Notes under the pieces: model-generated
What the model saw: the letters and a program-made list of their open reading frames with translations, nothing else
The model's database searches: none
What the model was told of the DNA's origin: nothing
Part shown: piece after piece, positions 33,165 through 43,838 of the stretch
How positions within the stretch are numbered: the first letter of the stretch is position 1
Layout of the letters: each line of letters opens with the position of its first letter
Position numbers and translations under genes: made by a program
NCBI GenBank assembly: GCA_008933825.1
Contig: WBUF01000014.1
Span: 1-44,950 of the forward strand
DNA from: Rhodocyclaceae bacterium
GTDB lineage: Bacteria > Pseudomonadota > Gammaproteobacteria > Burkholderiales > Rhodocyclaceae
Direction of reading: 5' to 3'
Length of the DNA: 44,950 nt

Positions 33165-33646
33165 ACAACGCCGCTGTCGATCTGGTGCGCCGCACCGCGA
33201 ACCTCTGCAGCCGCGTGCCCGATGCGTGGATCGCCCTGCTCGGCCGCTTTTCCGTCGCCGCCATTTTCTGGAAGTCCGGCCAGACCAAGGTCCGGGGCTT
33301 CACCCTCGACATCGTCTCCGGCGAGTTCCAGTTCGGCCTGCCGCGCCTCGCCGACGCCGTCGTGGACCTGTTCCGCGACGAGTACCGCCTGCCGCTCCTG
33401 CCGCCCGAGCTGGCGGCGACGCTGGCCGCCTTCGCCGAGCACGTCTTCCCGGTGCTGCTCCTGCTCGGCCTGGCGACGCGCTTCTCCGCCCTCGCCCTGC
33501 TCGCCATGACGGCGACGATCCAGGTCTTCGTCTATCCCGACGCCTATCCCACCCACGGCGTGTGGGCCGCCGTGCTGCTGTTCCTCGTCGCGCGCGGGGC
33601 CGGCCCGCTCTCGCTCGACGCCCTCGTCGCCCGGCGCTTCGGCTGA
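33161..33646 (+). CDS. bufD: DoxX-family membrane protein of the bufferin operon (BufD-like)
   Basis: A 161-residue DoxX/DUF417-like membrane protein with helices at WIALLGRFSVAAIFWKSG, FAEHVFPVLLLLGLATRFSA, LALLAMTATIQVFVY and HGVWAAVLLFLVARGAG. DoxX proteins close many DUF2282-DUF692-DUF2063 operons; their role in the pathway is unclear, possibly redox or membrane anchoring. The ATG overlaps the bufC stop. Confidence 0.9.
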   Translation: MNNAAVDLVRRTANLCSRVPDAWIALLGRFSVAAIFWKSGQTKVRGFTLDIVSGEFQFGLPRLADAVVDLFRDEYRLPLLPPELAATLAAFAEHVFPVLLLLGLATRFSALALLAMTATIQVFVYPDAYPTHGVWAAVLLFLVARGAGPLSLDALVARRFG

Positions 33647-33684
33647 GGCCGACGGCAGGCCGGCTTTCAGGCCATAATGGCGCC

Positions 33685-34173
33685 ATGAAATCCCACCACG
33701 TCCACTTCGCCGCCGGCCTGGGCGGACTGACTTTTGTCGCCTTTGCCGTTTTCCATCTGCAGGAAAGGCTTGGCCTGCTGCCCTGCCCGCTCTGCGTGAT
33801 CCAGCGCATTTTCTTCATCCTGTTCTCGCTCACGGCGCTGGCGGCTGCACTGCATCGGCCCGCAGGCGCGCTGCGCTGGCTCTGGGCCGGCCTGCTCGGA
33901 CTGTGGGCGGCGCTCGGCGCGGCGGTGGCCGCCTGGCAGGTATATCTCACCTACAATCCCCTTGCTGCCGAATGCGGCATCAGCCCCGAGGAGCGCTTCC
34001 TCAACGGCCTGCCGCTGGCAAAGTGGTGGCCGGCGATGTTCGAGGCCAACGGCGACTGCACCAGGGTGGATTGGAAATTCCTCGGCTTCTCCGTGCCCGA
34101 GCTGTCCCTGATCGCTTTCGTCCTGCTCTGCGCCATCGCCATCGTCGCCGCGCTGCGCCCGGCCTCGCGGTAA
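33685..34173 (+). CDS. dsbB: Disulfide bond formation protein DsbB
   Basis: A 162-residue, four-helix membrane protein that reoxidises DsbA with quinone. The first cysteine pair is CPLC (~34-37) after the first helix; the second pair lies in the second periplasmic loop, AAECGISPEE and NGDCTRV. It comes 38 nt after the bufD stop in the same direction. Bufferins have cysteines that may form a disulfide, so readthrough from the buf operon could be useful, but a separate promoter is possible. Codons near 33724-33736 match the core of the dispersed repeat (GGACTGACTTTTG). Confidence 0.92.
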   Translation: MKSHHVHFAAGLGGLTFVAFAVFHLQERLGLLPCPLCVIQRIFFILFSLTALAAALHRPAGALRWLWAGLLGLWAALGAAVAAWQVYLTYNPLAAECGISPEERFLNGLPLAKWWPAMFEANGDCTRVDWKFLGFSVPELSLIAFVLLCAIAIVAALRPASR

Positions 34174-34185
34174 AATACTCGCATC

Positions 34186-36053
<1,868 letters not shown>

Positions 36054-36057
<4 letters not shown>

Positions 36058-36683
36058 GCCGGCATCTATGAACTTGAATCAAGCCGCATAGCGAACGGGG
36101 CCATGCTGGAAGTAGGAGCGAATTCTTTCGGGTTGTTTCTGGACGCTGCGCAGGTGGCCGGAGGCGGCCTTGACCAGGCGGCGCATGAAGTCGATCAGGA
36201 TGTCGGCGTTGAGCGCGCCGGATCGGCTTTTGCGGGGTAAAGCCCCAGCGCGACAGGTACAGCCCCATCGTGCGCACCGGCAGGCGAACGATGCTCGACC
36301 AGCTCGGCCACCGCGCCGCGCGTCCACAGGGCGTAGGGCATCTTCAGCTGATCCGGCGTCTTGTCGCAGATCAGACGCCTGATCTGGGCTTCCTGCGCCG
36401 CCGTCAGGCGCCGCTGCTCGCCCACCTTGCGCCCGCCCGCCTTGTCACGCAGGGCCTTGGCCCCGCCCGATGCGTAACGGGCGCAGATGTTGAACACGCC
36501 CGTCCTGCTCGGGCCCGTTTGCGCCGCAATCGCATCAAGGGTCATCCCCGCCTTGCGCAGACGGATGACCTGCACGCGGCGCTCGTGGCGCGCCTCAGGC
36601 GACAACGTTCTCATGTCTTTCGTTTCCATGAACAGAACAGGGGGGCAGGCTTCGCTTTTTCAAGTGCATTATTGCCGGATCAA
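36054..36683 (-). mobile_element. IS630-family derivative with internal deletion (non-autonomous)
   Basis: 630 bp flanked by TA on each side (36052-36053 and 36684-36685), the IS630 target duplication. The ends are imperfect inverted repeats: TTGAGCCGGCATCTATGAAC (36054 on) against TTGATCCGGCAATAATGCAC (reverse complement from 36683 down), followed by TTGAA in both. The transposase is internally deleted and frameshifted, so mobility would need a helper element. Confidence 0.85.
36079..36629 (-). pseudogene. Broken IS630-family transposase
   Basis: Minus-strand frame 36629-36195 encodes the N-terminal HTH region (RHERRVQVIRLRKAGMTLDA, GVFNICARYASGGAKALRDK). Homology then shifts to another frame near 36290 (TMGLYLSRWGFTPQKPIRR) and to a third (ALNADILIDFMRRLVK), joining directly to the C-terminus (KQPERIRSYFQHGPVRYAA, stop at 36079). 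The catalytic middle between LVK and the C-terminal tail is missing. Confidence 0.85.
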
Positions 36684-36743
36684 TAATTCCAGGCTTGGTT
36701 CCCGGGAGTATACTTGCCCGTCCCCCGGAGGAGCCGCTCCCGC

Positions 36744-37403
36744 ATGACCGTCCTGCCCCGTTACACCCTGCGCGAAGAGATCGCCAGCAGCATCACCCAC
36801 GGCGTCGGCATCGTGCTGGCCATCGCCGGGCTGGCGGTGCTGGTGGCCTTCGCCGCGCGCTACGGCGACGCCTGGCACGTGGTGAGCTGCAGCATCTTCG
36901 GCGCGGCGCTGATCCTCTGCTTCACCGCCTCGACGCTCTACCACAGCGTCCAGGCCGAGCGCGTCAAGCGCCTGCTGCGCACGCTCGACCATACCGCCAT
37001 TTTCCTGCTCATCGCCGGCACCTACACGCCCTTCCTGCTGGTGAACCTGCGCGGCCCCTGGGGCTGGTCGCTGTTCGCCGTCATCTGGACACTGACTTTG
37101 TCGGGCATCGCGCTGCGGCTGTTCCTCAACGGCCGGCTGCACGGGCTGGTCGTTTCGATCTACGTCGCCATGGGCTGGATCGTGGTGGTGGCGGCCCAGC
37201 CCATGATCGAGCATGTCGGCACCGGCGGCCTGGTGCTGCTCGCCACGGGCGGGCTCGCCTACTCCGCCGGCGTGGCCTTCTACAAGTGGCGGCGCCTGCC
37301 TTACAACCACGCCATCTGGCACGGCTTCGTGCTGGCCGGCGCCGCAATGCATTTCTTCGCCGTGCTGTTCTACGTCATTCCCTGGCCGGTGACATCTGCC
37401 TGA
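36744..37403 (+). CDS. Hemolysin III / TrhA-type membrane protein
   Basis: A 219-residue seven-helix membrane protein of the PAQR/hemolysin III family. Motifs: REEIASSITHGVGIVLAIAG, FTASTLYHSV, RTLDHTAIFLLIAGTYTPFL, and the C-terminal HGFVLAGAAMHFFAVLFYV with the metal-type histidines of PAQR proteins. The physiological role is unsettled; some act in membrane lipid homeostasis. GGAGGAG precedes ATG 36744 by about 10 nt. Confidence 0.9.
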   Translation: MTVLPRYTLREEIASSITHGVGIVLAIAGLAVLVAFAARYGDAWHVVSCSIFGAALILCFTASTLYHSVQAERVKRLLRTLDHTAIFLLIAGTYTPFLLVNLRGPWGWSLFAVIWTLTLSGIALRLFLNGRLHGLVVSIYVAMGWIVVVAAQPMIEHVGTGGLVLLATGGLAYSAGVAFYKWRRLPYNHAIWHGFVLAGAAMHFFAVLFYVIPWPVTSA

Positions 37404-37446
37404 ACGCGTGGCAAACTGTGCGCCCCACGACAGGCTGGAGGCGCTT

Positions 37447-37869
37447 ATGGCCGAGTTGCCCCCGTTTCACCTGGCTTTTCCCGTCACCGACCTCGCCCGC
37501 GCGCGGCAGTTCTACGGCAAGTTCCTCGGCTGCGCCGAGGGACGCAGCTCCGACGAATGGGTGGACTTCAATTTCCGCGGCCACCAGCTGGTCGCCCATC
37601 TCGTGAAGACCATGTCCGGGGAGGAAGCGGTCAACCTGGTCGAGGACATGCAGGTGCCGGCGCGCCATTTCGGCCTGGTGCTGCCGATGGATGAGTGGCA
37701 GCGCCTCGCCGAACGCTTCCGTGCCGCCGGCATGGAGTTTCTGATCGAGCCGCGCGTGCGCTTCAGGGACCAGCCGGGCGAACAGGCCACGCTGTTCCTG
37801 CGCGACCCCTTCGGCAACGCGCTGGAGTTCAAGGCCTTCAGCGATCCGGACCGCCTGTTCGCCAAATAA
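37447..37869 (+). CDS. VOC-family (glyoxalase-like) protein
   Basis: A 140-residue vicinal-oxygen-chelate protein. It has the two beta-alpha-beta-beta-beta modules, HLAFPVTDLARARQFYGKFL and RHFGLVLPMDEWQRLAERF, and metal-type residues in PFHLAF and DPFGNALEFKAF. The substrate is unknown. ATG 37447 is preferred because GGAG (37437-37440) lies 6 nt upstream; a GTG at 37408 has no such site. Confidence 0.87.
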   Translation: MAELPPFHLAFPVTDLARARQFYGKFLGCAEGRSSDEWVDFNFRGHQLVAHLVKTMSGEEAVNLVEDMQVPARHFGLVLPMDEWQRLAERFRAAGMEFLIEPRVRFRDQPGEQATLFLRDPFGNALEFKAFSDPDRLFAK

Positions 37870-37880
37870 GGCATCCCGCC

Positions 37881-38153
37881 ATGCGCCTGCTCATCCTCTG
37901 CTCCGCCCTCATCGCCGCCGCCTGCGGCTCGAAGATCAGCGCCGAGAACTTCGCGCGCATTCAGAACGGCATGACCCAGAAGGAGGTCGTCGCCGTGCTC
38001 GGCGAGCCGACCGAGACGAGTTCCGTCAGCATTGGCGGGCTGTCCGGCGGCATGGCTACCTGGAAGGACGGCAGCACGGTGATTTCCGTGCAGTTCGTCA
38101 ACGACAAGGTGCAGGCCAAGCAGTTGAGCCGCGAGGCGCCGCAGCCGAAATAA
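37881..38153 (+). CDS. Small lipoprotein, DUF3862/SmpA-like
   Basis: A 90-residue lipoprotein: signal MRLLILCSALIAAAC with lipobox AAAC, then a BamE/DUF3862-like fold (FARIQNGMTQKEVVAVLGEP, MATWKDGSTVISVQF, NDKVQAKQL). The GMTxxEVxxxLGxP motif is shared by many small envelope lipoproteins. No clear link to its neighbours. Confidence 0.87.
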   Translation: MRLLILCSALIAAACGSKISAENFARIQNGMTQKEVVAVLGEPTETSSVSIGGLSGGMATWKDGSTVISVQFVNDKVQAKQLSREAPQPK

Positions 38154-38214
38154 TCTGTTCTCCCGCCACGGCTTGTGGCATAGTATCCGTCCATCACGCA
38201 CACGGGGAGGGCGT

Positions 38215-38967
38215 ATGGGCGGATCGCAGGCGGCACAAGCGGTGGCAGGCGGGATCGACTTCCACCTGATCCTCCTCCTCGGCATCATGATCGCCACCGG
38301 GCTCCTCGGCGGCCTCGCCAATTTCTTCCTCAACGAGCGCGACACGGGCACGCCCTGGCGCAGCGCCGGCAAGCACATGGTGCTCGGCGTCGTCGCTGCG
38401 CTGACCGTACCCCTGTTCCTCAACATGATGTCCAGCCACCTGCTGGAGGCGACGCGGTTGAAATCCAGCGAGCTGTTCGTCTTCGCCGGCTTCTGCCTGC
38501 TCTACGTGGTGGTGACGCGGCGTTTCTTCGAGAATATCGCCGCCAACCTGGTGCGCCAGGTGGAGCAGGTGCGGCGTGACGTGAAGCACCTTCAGTATGC
38601 GGGGGAGCGCGCCGCTTCCGGCCCGGTCATCCCGCGTCCGGCCGAGCCGGAAGCGGCGCCGGAGCCGGCGCCGGCCTCCGTCGTCGAGCTGCCGCGCAAC
38701 GCGGTGAGCTTCGGCGACATCGAGCTGATGCGCGCCATCGCCGAGGGCAACGCCATCTACGGCGCCAACACGGGGCTCGCCGCCAGGACCACCCTGCCGA
38801 AGGACCAGATCGCCGCGCGCCTGGCGGCGCTGAAGACGATGGGGCTGATCGAGTCCAAGATCGACGAGCGCAATGTCGTGCGCTGGCACCTGACGCCCAA
38901 GGGCAAATCGCTGCTCGACGGCATCAACGCCGCCGCCTCGCTCGAAGAGCGGCGCGACGCAAGTTGA
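38215..38967 (+). CDS. YEATS-associated three-TM membrane protein with a winged-helix C-terminus
   Basis: A 250-residue protein. The first ~110 residues contain helices at FHLILLLGIMIATGLLGGLA, HMVLGVVAALTVPLFLNMMS and LFVFAGFCLLYVVVTRRFF, resembling the membrane module found with prokaryotic YEATS domains. A Pro/Glu linker follows (~145-165). The C-terminal ~80 residues look like a winged helix (AARTTLPKDQIAARLAALKT, MGLIESKIDERNVVRWHLTP). ATG 38215 is preceded by GGGGAGGG (38204-38210). No YEATS domain gene is seen in the window. Function unknown. Confidence 0.65.
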   Translation: MGGSQAAQAVAGGIDFHLILLLGIMIATGLLGGLANFFLNERDTGTPWRSAGKHMVLGVVAALTVPLFLNMMSSHLLEATRLKSSELFVFAGFCLLYVVVTRRFFENIAANLVRQVEQVRRDVKHLQYAGERAASGPVIPRPAEPEAAPEPAPASVVELPRNAVSFGDIELMRAIAEGNAIYGANTGLAARTTLPKDQIAARLAALKTMGLIESKIDERNVVRWHLTPKGKSLLDGINAAASLEERRDAS

Positions 38968-38981
38968 CGGCCTGCCCCCCG

Positions 38982-39002
38982 CCCCTTTCCCGCGGAAAGG
39001 GG
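38982..39002. terminator. Hairpin between converging genes
   Basis: CCCCTTTCC-CGC-GGAAAGGGG, a perfect 9-bp stem with a 3-nt loop 15 nt after the 38215 gene and before the convergent ppdK stop. No T-run, so terminator activity is uncertain. Confidence 0.45.
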
Positions 39003-39042
39003 TGACGGCGGTTAGGCCGCTGCGCGGCTTCCGCGTCATGCC

Positions 39043-41835
39043 TCAGCTCGGATCGACGTACTGCCCTTCCTGCAGTTTCGCCTGCGCCGCCGCCAGCCGG
39101 GCGATCGGCACGCGCGGGCCGGAGCAGGACACGTAGTTCAGCCCGATGTGGTGGCAGAAGTGGATCGAGGACGGATGGCCGCCGTGCTCGCCGCAGATGC
39201 CGATCTTGAGGTCCGGATTGGTCTTGCGGCCGCGCTCCACCGCCATCTTCATCACCTGTCCGACGCCCTTCACGTCGAGCACCTCGAAGGGATTGTCCTG
39301 CAGGATGCCGGTCTCGTTGTAGGCCGGCAGGAACTTGTTCTCGGCGTCCTCGCGGCTGAATGAGAAGGTGGCCTGGGTCAGGTCGTTGGTGCCGAAGGAG
39401 AAGAACTCGGCAATCTCGGCCATGCGGTGGGCGCGCATGCAGGCCCGCACCACTTCCAGCATCGAGCCGAACTTGAAGCGCACGTTGATGCCGTGCGTGA
39501 GCTCGACCACCTTGTGCAGGCGCTGGACGTGCCCCTGGATGCGGCTCAGCTCCTCGACGGTGGCCACCTGCGGCACCATGATCTCCGGGTAGACCTGGAC
39601 GCCCTCCTTGGCGCACAGCGCGGCCGCCTCGAGGATAGCCTGGATCTGCATGCAGTAGATCTCCGGATAGGTAACGCCGAGGCGCACGCCGCGATGGCCG
39701 AGCATCGGGTTCACCTCGGAGAGCGCGCGCACCTTCTTCAGCACCTTCTCCTTCTTCGAGATGACGTCCTCCTCGAGGTGCGACTCCTTGAAGGCGTGCA
39801 TGCCGTCGGTGAGCTTGACCAGTCCGTCGGCGTACTGCTGGTAGAGCTTGGGGTTGAGCAGCTTGAGCGTCTCGGGCAGCTCCTCCAGGCCCTTCAGTGT
39901 GTCGCGCAGGTGGTGCAGATGGGCGATCTCCAGCTCGAGCTGGGCGGCGGTGGGCAGGAACTCGTGCATCGGCGGATCGAGCAGGCGCACCGTCACCGGC
40001 AGGCCTTTCATGGCCTTGAAGATGCCCTTGAAGTCGTTGCGCTGGATCGGCAGCAGCCGGTCGAGCGCGGCCTGGCGCTCCTCGGCCGACTCGGCCAGGA
40101 TCATCTCCTGGACGATGGGCAGGCGGTCGGTGCTGTTGAACATGCGCTCGGTGCGGCACAGGCCGATGCCCATGGCGCCGAAGGCGCGGGCGCGGGCGGC
40201 ATCCTCCGGCGTGTCGGCGTTGGCCATCACCTGCAGGCGGGCCGCCTCGTCGGCCCACTCCAGCAGCACGGACATTTCCTCCGAGACTTCCGCCTCGACC
40301 GTCGGCACCTCGCCAGCGTAGACGTGGCCCGAGCCGCCGTCGATGGTGATGACGTCGCCCTCGTGCAGGGTGGCGGCGCCGATCACGGCGCGGCGCGCCA
40401 CGACGTCGATGACGATGGCCTCGCAGCCGGAGACGCAGGGCTTGCCCATGCCGCGCGCCACCACTGCAGCGTGCGAGGTCTTGCCGCCGCGGCTGGTGAG
40501 AATGCCCTGGGCCTGGAAGAAGCCGTGGATGTCCTCGGGCTTGGTCTCCTCGCGCACCAGGATGATGCGCTCGCCGGCGCGCCCGCGCGCTTCCGCCGTG
40601 TCGGCGTCGAAGACGATCCTGCCGGAGGCGGCGCCGGGCGAGGCCGGCAGGCCCTGCGCCAGCGACTTGCCGCGAAAGGTGGGCGAGAGCTGCGGCACCA
40701 GCAATTGCTCCAGCATGGCCGGATCGACGCGGGTGATGGCGCGCTCCTTGGAGATCAGCCCCTCGCGGAACATCTCGACGGACGTGCGCACCATGGCGCG
40801 GGCGTTCATCTTGCCGTTGCGCGTCTGCAGGCAGTAGAGCCGTCCCTTCTCGATGGTGAATTCGAAGTCCTGCACCTCCTTGTAGTGCGACTCCAGCCGG
40901 TTGTGCAGCTCCATCAGCTGGCGGTAGATCTCCGGCATCTCGTGCTCCATCTCGGCGATGGGCTTCGGCGTGCGGATGCCGGCCACCACGTCCTCGCCCT
41001 GGGCATTCACCAGGTACTCGCCGTAGATCAGGTTCTCGCCGGTGCCGGGGTTGCGCGTGAAGCCGACGCCGGTGCCGGAGTCGTTGCCCATGTTGCCGAA
41101 CACCATGGTGCACACATTCACCGCCGTGCCGTTGGCCATGTCTTTTGTGATCCTGAACTGGCGGCGGTAGTCTACGGCGCGCTTGCCCATCCAGGAGCGG
41201 AACACCGCGCCGACAGCGATCTCCAGCTGCTCGTAGGGGTCGGCCGGAAAGGGCCTGCCGGTGTGGCGCTGCACCACGGCGAGAAACTCGCCGGCCAGCT
41301 CCCTGAGGTTGTCCGCGGAGAGGTCGACGTCCTGCAGCGCGCCGTACTTCTTCTTGACCGCGTGCATCTTCTCGTCGAAGGCCTCGTCGGATATGCCCTG
41401 CGCGATCTTGCCGAAGAGCTGGATGAAGCGGCGGTAGGCATCCCAGGCGAAGCGCGGATTGGCGGTCTGCTCGATGAGCCCCGCCAGCGAAGTCTCGTTC
41501 AGGCCGAGGTTGAGGATGGTGTCCATCATCCCGGGCATGGACATCGCCGAGCCGGAGCGCACCGACACCAGCAGCGGATTCTCGGCGCTGCCGAAGCCCT
41601 TGCCGGTCTTCTTCTCCAGCGCCTTCATGTGGGCCTTGATGTCGTCCATCAGGCCCTCGGGCAGCTGGTTCTTCTCCAGGTAGGCCAGGCAGGCCTCGGT
41701 GGTGACGGTGAAGCCGGGCGGCACGTTGAGGCCGATCTGCGTCATCTCGCACAGGTTCGCCCCCTTGCCGCCGAGCAGCATCTTGTTCTTGCCATCGCCT
41801 TCCTCGAATTCGTAGATGAACTTGCGGGACTTCAT
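39043..41835 (-). CDS. ppdK: Pyruvate, phosphate dikinase
   Basis: A 930-residue enzyme: pyruvate + ATP + Pi to PEP + AMP + PPi, reversible. N-terminal ATP-grasp-like domain (GGKGANLCEMTQIGLNVPPG, SVRSGSAMSMPGMMDT), swivelling phosphohistidine domain with GGKTSHAAVVARGMGKPC (His near 452), and a C-terminal PEP/pyruvate barrel (FGTNDLTQATF; catalytic Cys in NYVSCSGPRVPIARLAA). ATG 41835 is preferred over 41880, since family sequences start near KFIYEFEEG and AAGGTG precedes it. No regulatory kinase gene is seen next to it. Confidence 0.95.
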   Translation of the reverse strand: MKSRKFIYEFEEGDGKNKMLLGGKGANLCEMTQIGLNVPPGFTVTTEACLAYLEKNQLPEGLMDDIKAHMKALEKKTGKGFGSAENPLLVSVRSGSAMSMPGMMDTILNLGLNETSLAGLIEQTANPRFAWDAYRRFIQLFGKIAQGISDEAFDEKMHAVKKKYGALQDVDLSADNLRELAGEFLAVVQRHTGRPFPADPYEQLEIAVGAVFRSWMGKRAVDYRRQFRITKDMANGTAVNVCTMVFGNMGNDSGTGVGFTRNPGTGENLIYGEYLVNAQGEDVVAGIRTPKPIAEMEHEMPEIYRQLMELHNRLESHYKEVQDFEFTIEKGRLYCLQTRNGKMNARAMVRTSVEMFREGLISKERAITRVDPAMLEQLLVPQLSPTFRGKSLAQGLPASPGAASGRIVFDADTAEARGRAGERIILVREETKPEDIHGFFQAQGILTSRGGKTSHAAVVARGMGKPCVSGCEAIVIDVVARRAVIGAATLHEGDVITIDGGSGHVYAGEVPTVEAEVSEEMSVLLEWADEAARLQVMANADTPEDAARARAFGAMGIGLCRTERMFNSTDRLPIVQEMILAESAEERQAALDRLLPIQRNDFKGIFKAMKGLPVTVRLLDPPMHEFLPTAAQLELEIAHLHHLRDTLKGLEELPETLKLLNPKLYQQYADGLVKLTDGMHAFKESHLEEDVISKKEKVLKKVRALSEVNPMLGHRGVRLGVTYPEIYCMQIQAILEAAALCAKEGVQVYPEIMVPQVATVEELSRIQGHVQRLHKVVELTHGINVRFKFGSMLEVVRACMRAHRMAEIAEFFSFGTNDLTQATFSFSREDAENKFLPAYNETGILQDNPFEVLDVKGVGQVMKMAVERGRKTNPDLKIGICGEHGGHPSSIHFCHHIGLNYVSCSGPRVPIARLAAAQAKLQEGQYVDPS

Positions 41836-41991
41836 GTCGCACCTTGGGTGTGTGGAAAAGAATGCTGCGCAGTGTGCCACGACCGCAGACCAAAAACCAT
41901 GGCCGCCTCGGGGTCGGGAAATCGCTCAATGCTCAAATGTTCAGGCCATGCGATAAACTCTGTCGACCGATCCAACCCTGGAGACCCTGAC

Positions 41992-42603
41992 ATGAAGCTC
42001 TACTACAGCCCGGGGGCATGCTCGCTTTCGCCCCACATCGCCCTGCGCGAGGCCGGCCTCGCCTTCGAACTCGTGAAGACGGACCTGCATTCCCACAAGA
42101 TCGAGAACGGCAGCGACTACCGCGACATCAATCCCAAGGGCTACGTGCCGGCGCTGCTCCTCGACGACGGACAGCTCCTTACCGAGGGCCCCGTCATCGT
42201 GCAATATATCGCCGACCGCGTTCCCGAGAAGCGGCTTGCGCCGCCCGCCGGCAGCATGGAGCGCTACCGCCTCATGGAGTGGCTGAACTACATCACCTCG
42301 GAACTGCACAAGACCTTCAGCCCGTTGTTCAACAAGCAGGCCTCGGAGGACTGGAAGGAAGCGGCACGCAAGCTGCTCGACCGCCGCATCGAATTCGTGG
42401 CGAAGACGCTCGAGGGCCGCGACTATTTGACTGGCCAGGCCTTCACCGTGGCCGACTGCTATTTGTTCACCGTGCTGAATTGGGCGCAATGGGTCCAGGT
42501 CGACCTGTCGCGCTGGCCGGTCCTCGCCGCTTACGTGCAGCGCGTGGCCGCCCGGCCGGCCGTGCAGGCGGCGCTGCGGGCCGAAGGCCTGCTGACCGCA
42601 TGA
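41992..42603 (+). CDS. Glutathione S-transferase (beta-class GstA-like)
   Basis: A 203-residue GST. Thioredoxin-like N-terminal domain: MKLYYSPGACSLSPHIALRE with the Cys10 typical of beta-class enzymes, and TEGPVIVQYIAD (glutathione cis-Pro region is VPALLL). The helical C-terminal domain starts near residue 88. Its stop overlaps the Sel1 gene start. Detoxification role assumed from family. Confidence 0.92.
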   Translation: MKLYYSPGACSLSPHIALREAGLAFELVKTDLHSHKIENGSDYRDINPKGYVPALLLDDGQLLTEGPVIVQYIADRVPEKRLAPPAGSMERYRLMEWLNYITSELHKTFSPLFNKQASEDWKEAARKLLDRRIEFVAKTLEGRDYLTGQAFTVADCYLFTVLNWAQWVQVDLSRWPVLAAYVQRVAARPAVQAALRAEGLLTA

Positions 42604-43838
42604 AAGCAGGACTGCACACCCTGCTCCTTTCCGGCCTGGCGCTGGCGACCCTGCCGGCACTGGCGCAAACCCATGCCCCGGCCGACGACAGGCCGGGCCG
42701 CATCGTGCTGCTGCCGATGTCCGTCGAGCGCCCCGGCGGACCCGGCTGGGCGCCGGTGCGCCGCACCGATACCGAACTGGTCCTGGTGCGCCCGGCCGAG
42801 AACAATCGCAACAGCGCTGTGGCGATAGCCAGCGGCAAGGTGCCCGAGCGGCGTGCCCACACGGCGGCCGAACTGGCCGAGAACATCCGCATCGACCTGA
42901 AGAAGCAACTCGACGGAAAGCGCTTCGATGTGCTCACGGAAGACGTTCGCGCGGATGCCGCCCGCGGGGACAAGTGTGTCGGATACCGCCAGCTCGCCCG
43001 CGATCTCGGCGCCAAGGGGGCGGATGGCAAGGCGCAGTTCATTGACCTGCACGGGCTCGCCTGCCTGCATCCCGCGGATGATGGCATCGTGCTCGTCGCC
43101 ACGCTGTCGGAGCGCGGGGCGGAGGAGAGCCGGCGTGCAGGCCTGGCCGAGGATGCCGCCCGCTTCTTCGCCGGCGTCAGGCCGCATGCCCCCCTCAAGG
43201 GCCAGGACTGGTTGCCGCTGGCCGAGAAGGGCGATGCCAACGCCGCGGTCTGGCTGGCCCGCGCGCTCCTGCAGGCCGGCAAGGCCGGGGAGGCCATCCC
43301 CTGGCTGGAGCAGGCGGCCGGGAAAGGACATCCGGAAGCCGAGGCGCTGCTCGGCCTGGCCTACCTGACCGGCCGGGGCATCGACCGCGCCCCCGCAGAG
43401 GCCCTGAAGCGACTCAAGCCGGCCGCCGAGAAGGGTTATCCGCGGGCCGAGGGGCTGCTCGCAATCGCCCTGCTGAATGCAGGCGAAGTGCGCGATGAAG
43501 CGGAAGGCCGGCGTTGGGCGCGCAAGGCGGCTGCGGACGGGGACCCGGCCGGGCAGGCGCTGCTCGGCGAACTGCTGCTGTTCGGCCGGGCCGGAATGGA
43601 AAAGAACGAGACCGAAGGCGCCGCCTGGATGCGCAAGGCCGCCGAACAGGCCGATGCGCGGGCGCAGTACATGCTCGCCAGCCTGCTGGCAAACGGCCTC
43701 GGCGTGGGCAAGGATCCGATTCAGGCCCGCTTCTGGCTGGAACTGGCCGCCGCACAAGGCAACCCCGAGGCGCGCAAGATCCTGGAACAGAACAAGCGCC
43801 CGCCGGCCGCAGCAGCCAGCCCTGGCGAGGGCAAGTAA
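42600..43838 (+). CDS. Secreted Sel1-repeat protein
   Basis: A 412-residue protein with a signal peptide (LHTLLLSGLALATLPALAQ). Residues ~25-190 form a domain I do not recognise. Residues ~200-400 hold about five Sel1-like repeats (LAEKGDANAAVWLARALLQA, AEALLGLAYLTGRGIDRAPA, GQALLGELLLFGRAGMEKNE, AQYMLASLLANGLGVGKDPI). Sel1 arrays mediate protein contacts. The ATG lies in the GST stop (ATGA), so the two are co-translated, though their roles look unrelated. Confidence 0.88.
   Translation: MKAGLHTLLLSGLALATLPALAQTHAPADDRPGRIVLLPMSVERPGGPGWAPVRRTDTELVLVRPAENNRNSAVAIASGKVPERRAHTAAELAENIRIDLKKQLDGKRFDVLTEDVRADAARGDKCVGYRQLARDLGAKGADGKAQFIDLHGLACLHPADDGIVLVATLSERGAEESRRAGLAEDAARFFAGVRPHAPLKGQDWLPLAEKGDANAAVWLARALLQAGKAGEAIPWLEQAAGKGHPEAEALLGLAYLTGRGIDRAPAEALKRLKPAAEKGYPRAEGLLAIALLNAGEVRDEAEGRRWARKAAADGDPAGQALLGELLLFGRAGMEKNETEGAAWMRKAAEQADARAQYMLASLLANGLGVGKDPIQARFWLELAAAQGNPEARKILEQNKRPPAAAASPGEGK

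Noticed and set aside
37085..37102. ACACTGACTTTGTCGGG in the hemolysin III gene as a repeat copy
   Set aside because: Only about 10 bases match and they encode a normal membrane segment.
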